Shown here: in pieces, positions 63,829 to 64,000 of the stretch
Layout of the letters: each line of letters begins with the position of its first letter
Position numbering within the stretch: the stretch's first letter is position 1
Source of the DNA: IOR16 sp963521065
GTDB lineage: Bacteria; Bacillota; Clostridia; Peptostreptococcales; Anaerovoracaceae
Reading direction: 5' to 3'
Assembly: GCA_963521065.1 (NCBI GenBank)
Contig: CAUQTI010000014.1
Span: forward strand, 8,613-72,612
Length of the DNA stretch: 64,000 nt
Program-made: the position numbers and the translations under genes
Notes under the pieces: model-generated
Told to the model about the DNA's origin: nothing
Database searches by the model: none
Seen by the model: only the letters and a program-made list of their open reading frames with translations

Positions 63829-63957
63829 TAAAACTGGCAACGTTCGCCTCCGGCTCTCTCCTACGCTCACTTCACTCGCTTCGCTGTCCAGTTTTACTTT
63901 AAATCCATAATAAAAAACACACTATGAAATAGTGTGTTTTTGTAAAACTGGCAACGT
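63829..63957. repeat. 15-bp direct repeat of the 5S rRNA 3' end
   Basis: TAAAACTGGCAACGT occurs at 63829-63843 and again at 63943-63957, where it spans the 3' end of the 5S gene. The first copy is followed by GC-rich non-5S sequence and an inverted CCAGTTTT at 63888-63895. Confidence 0.7.
63912..63941 (-). terminator. first terminator of the rRNA operon
   Basis: On the minus strand ACACACTAT and ATAGTGTGT form a perfect stem with a short loop, followed by TTTTTTATT, directly after the 5S gene. Confidence 0.88.
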
Positions 63958-64000
63958 CCTACTCTCCCAGGCAGCTTCCCGCCAAGTACCATCAGCGCTA
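63948..64000 (-). rRNA. rrf: 5S ribosomal RNA, 3' part
   Basis: The minus strand reads TACTTGGCGGGAAGCTGCCT then GGGAGAGTAGGACGTTGCCAG, the conserved 3' half of 5S rRNA. The gene continues past the window edge. It is the last gene of an rRNA operon transcribed towards the left. Confidence 0.93.

Overview
The window comes from a low-GC, anaerobic, spore-forming Firmicute of the class Clostridia. The evidence is a long clostridial dcw (division and cell wall) cluster with an SpoVD-type PASTA transpeptidase, twin DUF881 genes and sbp, an oxygen-sensitive indolepyruvate:ferredoxin oxidoreductase, several radical SAM proteins, and two likely spore-surface proteins (one Cys/Asn-rich, one collagen-like). 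MurE carries the DNPR motif, so meso-diaminopimelate peptidoglycan is expected. A family such as Anaerovoracaceae is possible, but the genus cannot be read from this sequence.

Layout. 1-770: the start of a small minus-strand gene, then a minus-strand cluster of tRNA-fMet, tRNA-Leu and tRNA-Asn with a clear promoter and terminator. 1116-2312: an M20 peptidase. 2380-11233 (minus): membrane protein, iorB, iorA, TPR protein, two radical SAM proteins, argS and a DUF523 protein. 11248-35471 (minus): mutS2, zapA, pheT, pheS, an rRNA/tRNA methyltransferase, ftsZ, sbp, two DUF881 genes, ftsQ, murA, murG, ftsW, murD, mraY, murF, murE, spoVD, ftsL, rsmH and mraZ. Transcription runs from mraZ towards mutS2. 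Four TGGRR boxes, three of them spaced exactly 10 bp apart, precede mraZ and look like the MraZ operator.

35905-50462 is an accessory mosaic: the Cys/Asn-rich protein, an ArsR regulator with a MATE exporter, a MerR regulator divergent from DUF554 and B3/B4 genes across a 19-bp-spacer promoter, a BclA-like collagen protein, an AraC/GyrI-like regulator, a MocR regulator divergent from a threonine-dehydratase-like/ornithine-cyclodeaminase-like pair, a NYN-LOTUS protein, a membrane protein and a lipoprotein. 50637-55980 holds a MacAB-type export operon, lgt and ychF.

56614-60968 is the most interesting block. A V4R-domain protein and a PAS-GGDEF diguanylate cyclase on the plus strand converge on a minus-strand pair, a ComFB-family protein and a PTS EIIC-EAL fusion. 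Synthesis, receptor and breakdown functions for cyclic di-GMP therefore sit side by side, with the phosphodiesterase fused to a sugar-permease-like membrane domain. 61269-61914 has a CadC-type metal sensor with both metal sites but no efflux pump. 62108-63540 is a toxin-antitoxin pair: an MqsA-like zinc finger/HTH fused to a Panacea (DUF4065) domain, and an MqsR-like toxin gene whose only well-placed start codon is ATA. The window ends in the 3' part of a 5S rRNA gene on the minus strand. No CRISPR array, transposase or phage module was seen.
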